From: Actimicrobium sp047621665
GTDB taxonomy: Bacteria; Pseudomonadota; Gammaproteobacteria; Burkholderiales; Burkholderiaceae_D
Assembly (NCBI GenBank): GCA_047621665.1
Contig: JBLHMB010000005.1
Span: 47,620-111,619, forward strand
Direction of reading: 5' to 3'
Length of the DNA: 64,000 nt
Made by a program: the position numbers and the translations under genes. The notes under the pieces were generated by a model. The model searched no databases. It was not told the origin of the DNA and was given only the letters and a program-made list of their open reading frames with translations. The stretch's first letter is position 1; every line of letters starts with the position of its first letter. Shown here in pieces: positions 62,758 to 64,000 of this stretch.

Positions 62758-63097
62758 GGTTAATTTGGATAGATTGAATAAACTCGAAGACTAGTTTAGC
62801 GGTAAATTTCCAATTGGATTGCATGTCTTCTCGACGTTTCCATTGCACCAGTGCGATGCGCAAAAAGTGAAACGGATACACATCAGGGCACTTTATGGTC
62901 TGACTGAACAAACGCAGGCCATAGAATGCCAAAACTGCACCTGAATAGCTGGCCTGTAATTTGCTAAAAGAATATTTATCGATCGATATATTGCGACGAT
63001 ATCAATTGAAGCTGTTGCCCATCCGGCCCTATAGCAACAGTTGCCGATCCCTCGGATTAATATGCTGGCGACCTGCCGGATTCTGGAGAATGTTGTG
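62758..63097. other. Intergenic region between divergent genes
   Basis: These 340 bases hold no accepted gene. The Shine-Dalgarno GGAG at 63085 precedes the next ATG. AT-rich stretches near 62,960-63,000 could hold its promoter. Confidence 0.5.
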
Positions 63098-63619
63098 ATG
63101 AAAGAAGATTTTATTTTGGGCGATGGAGCCCTCCATCAGCGCTTATGTGCGATTACAGAAGTTCTGGGAAAATTTGTTGCCTGCGCGCCGCATCAACTCA
63201 GTATTTGGCATCTCAAAGAGAGCACGGGACGAAGCGAGCGTGATCTCGAAAATTTGTGTTCCGGACTAGCCCGTGCTGCGTTGCTACTACCAAATACGCA
63301 ATTGGCAGGCAGCTGGTCGCTTGCCTGTGCACCAGATAAGGTTACTTTAGAGGATGTGTTTCGTTGCGTGATGGCGGAACAACCTGTGCCAGGACAACTT
63401 TATGGTTCGGCTTTCGTTCAAGTTCCCGGTCAACACCCACAGCGTTTACAACACGATGCCGATTTGCTTGTCATGCAGGCCGCCATGGCAATCAATCAAA
63501 GCGTATTTCAGCACTTGCGGCAATTTTCTTTAGATCGTCTTAAAGTCAGTTCGGCGGTGGCCTACCCGAAACCGAGATCATCGTGGCACGTGTCGCGTCG
63601 CACAACAGCTGTTGCCTGA
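63098..63619 (+). CDS. Rrf2-like winged-helix protein
   Basis: This protein has 173 residues from an ATG preceded by GGAGAATGTTGTG. The layout follows Rrf2 regulators: a first helix region (GDGALHQRLCAITEVLGKF), an HTH (QLSIWHLKESTGRSERDLEN), a wing with GSWSLAC, then DKVTLEDVFRCVMAE, the typical Rrf2 dimerisation start. No Fe-S Cys triplet is apparent. Similar N-terminal residues recur in a broken second copy at 63812, so the gene has been duplicated in tandem. Confidence 0.65.
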   Translation: MKEDFILGDGALHQRLCAITEVLGKFVACAPHQLSIWHLKESTGRSERDLENLCSGLARAALLLPNTQLAGSWSLACAPDKVTLEDVFRCVMAEQPVPGQLYGSAFVQVPGQHPQRLQHDADLLVMQAAMAINQSVFQHLRQFSLDRLKVSSAVAYPKPRSSWHVSRRTTAVA

Positions 63620-63811
63620 AGGTGAAAATCTATGCTTCAACCGCATAATGTAATGCGCAGAATGCATTGGCTTTATGTTCCCGTCTTCGCCTACGATTCG
63701 TGCTCCTTAGGGTAAGAACTCCTGTCATTATCAGAGGGTTTCTCCTTCTTTTCTTCTTTGGTAATGAAGTGAGGGGTTTATCAGGCGCAGGTTCGTAACG
63801 ATGGAGATGTA

Positions 63812-63877
63812 ATGACTGTGGGTAACGATTTTATTCTTGGCAGCAGTGATTTACATGAGCGGTGTTGCGTCATTACC
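63812..63877 (+). pseudogene. 5' end of a second Rrf2-like gene, cut by an insertion sequence
   Basis: With GGAG ahead of an ATG at 63812 the frame reads MTVGNDFILGSSDLHERCCV then IT, against MKEDFILGDGALHQRLCAIT in the gene at 63098: matching positions DFILG, LH, R, C and IT. After Thr22 the likeness ends abruptly and the frame hits a stop within 12 codons, inside DNA that leads to a transposase start. The C-terminal part, if any, would lie beyond the right edge of the window. Confidence 0.7.
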
Positions 63878-64000
63878 CCCCTGTGTCAGGGTAGTTGTCG
63901 TGTCATCTGATTAATCATCATCACAGAGGGGGCGGAGCAAAGACAGGCAGTGAAGCATTACTCAGCAGAACGCAAGGAATCGATCCTACGGCAGATGATG
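63878..64000 (+). mobile_element. Left end of an insertion sequence (runs off window)
   Basis: The element starts at about 63878-63882 (CCCCCTGTGTCAGGGTAGTT), where homology of the disrupted gene ends, and contains the 5' end of a transposase gene. The terminal sequence cannot be paired with the right end because it lies outside the window, so the exact border and target duplication are unknown. Confidence 0.6.
63950..64000 (+). CDS. Transposase orfA-like N-terminus (partial)
   Basis: A GTG at 63950 with GGAG 12 bases upstream opens the frame VKHYSAERKESILRQMM to the right edge. The start HYSAERKE.ILRQMM is like the N-terminus of HTH-type orfA proteins of IS3-like elements in Proteobacteria. 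Only 17 codons are present, so the family assignment is tentative. Confidence 0.55.
   Translation, partial: MKHYSAERKESILRQMM

Overview
The window reads as chromosomal DNA of a betaproteobacterium, most likely Burkholderiales and probably Oxalobacteraceae. This rests on the unbroken block mnmG-rsmG-parA-parB-atpIBEFHAGDC, an F-type ATP synthase with an 81-residue c subunit, the DUF883/DUF1469 membrane gene pair, and the glutathione-dependent formaldehyde pathway adhC-fghA. The species cannot be named from the sequence alone. The first ~22 kb is visibly GC-rich. From about 24.6 kb onward the DNA becomes more AT-rich, especially in the intergenic regions.

Layout. 1-9 kb: the 5' part of a DUF2126/transglutaminase gene, a DASH-type photolyase with a DUF2256 mini-gene, tRNA-Arg(CCG), a di-haem cytochrome c5, a YqjD/YqjE-like membrane operon, and a flavoprotein disulfide reductase coupled to an unknown partner. 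9-15 kb: a START-like exported protein, AsmA, prolyl aminopeptidase, adhC-fghA, and tRNA-Val/tRNA-Asp. 15.1-15.65 kb: a 170-bp tandem repeat that cuts into a broken HTH gene, beside a 45-bp palindrome. 15.6-24.6 kb: dinB, rep, an M16 protease, a DUF1857 gene and priA. 24.6-25.3 kb: an AT-rich, 410-bp-period duplication with six DnaA boxes. 25.3-39.8 kb: hemE, a BLUF photoreceptor, the complete atp operon, parB-parA, a lipocalin, rsmG and mnmG. 39.8-41.4 kb: two parS sites around a small unknown gene pair, then a TauE/SafE permease. 41.9-51 kb: a Liv-type ABC importer with an mmsA/GMC-dehydrogenase pair and a divergent LysR gene. This resembles the 3-hydroxypropionate catabolic locus (mmsA-hpdH-hpdR). 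51.04-52.7 kb: 1.7 kb without a gene, holding two diverged copies of an origin-like module (DnaA boxes, ACT-trinucleotide runs, AT-rich tract). 52.7-64 kb: putA with a divergent Lrp regulator, a LysR gene, pckG, a 2-hydroxyacid dehydrogenase, orphan genes, an Rrf2-like regulator, and a second Rrf2-like copy cut by an insertion sequence that runs off the right edge.

How it fits together. Almost every gene from 15.6 to 50.1 kb is on the minus strand, including the highly expressed atp operon. To the right of 51-52 kb the strands are mixed. With parAB, two parS sites and the 51-kb modules, this supports a chromosome replication and segregation centre inside the window although dnaA is not present. 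The strongest candidate for something undescribed is the set of duplicated DnaA-box modules (51.1-51.8 kb and 24.67-25.27 kb) on either side of the parS/parAB/mnmG block. Metabolic genes on the right side feed proline, C3 acids and oxaloacetate/PEP metabolism.
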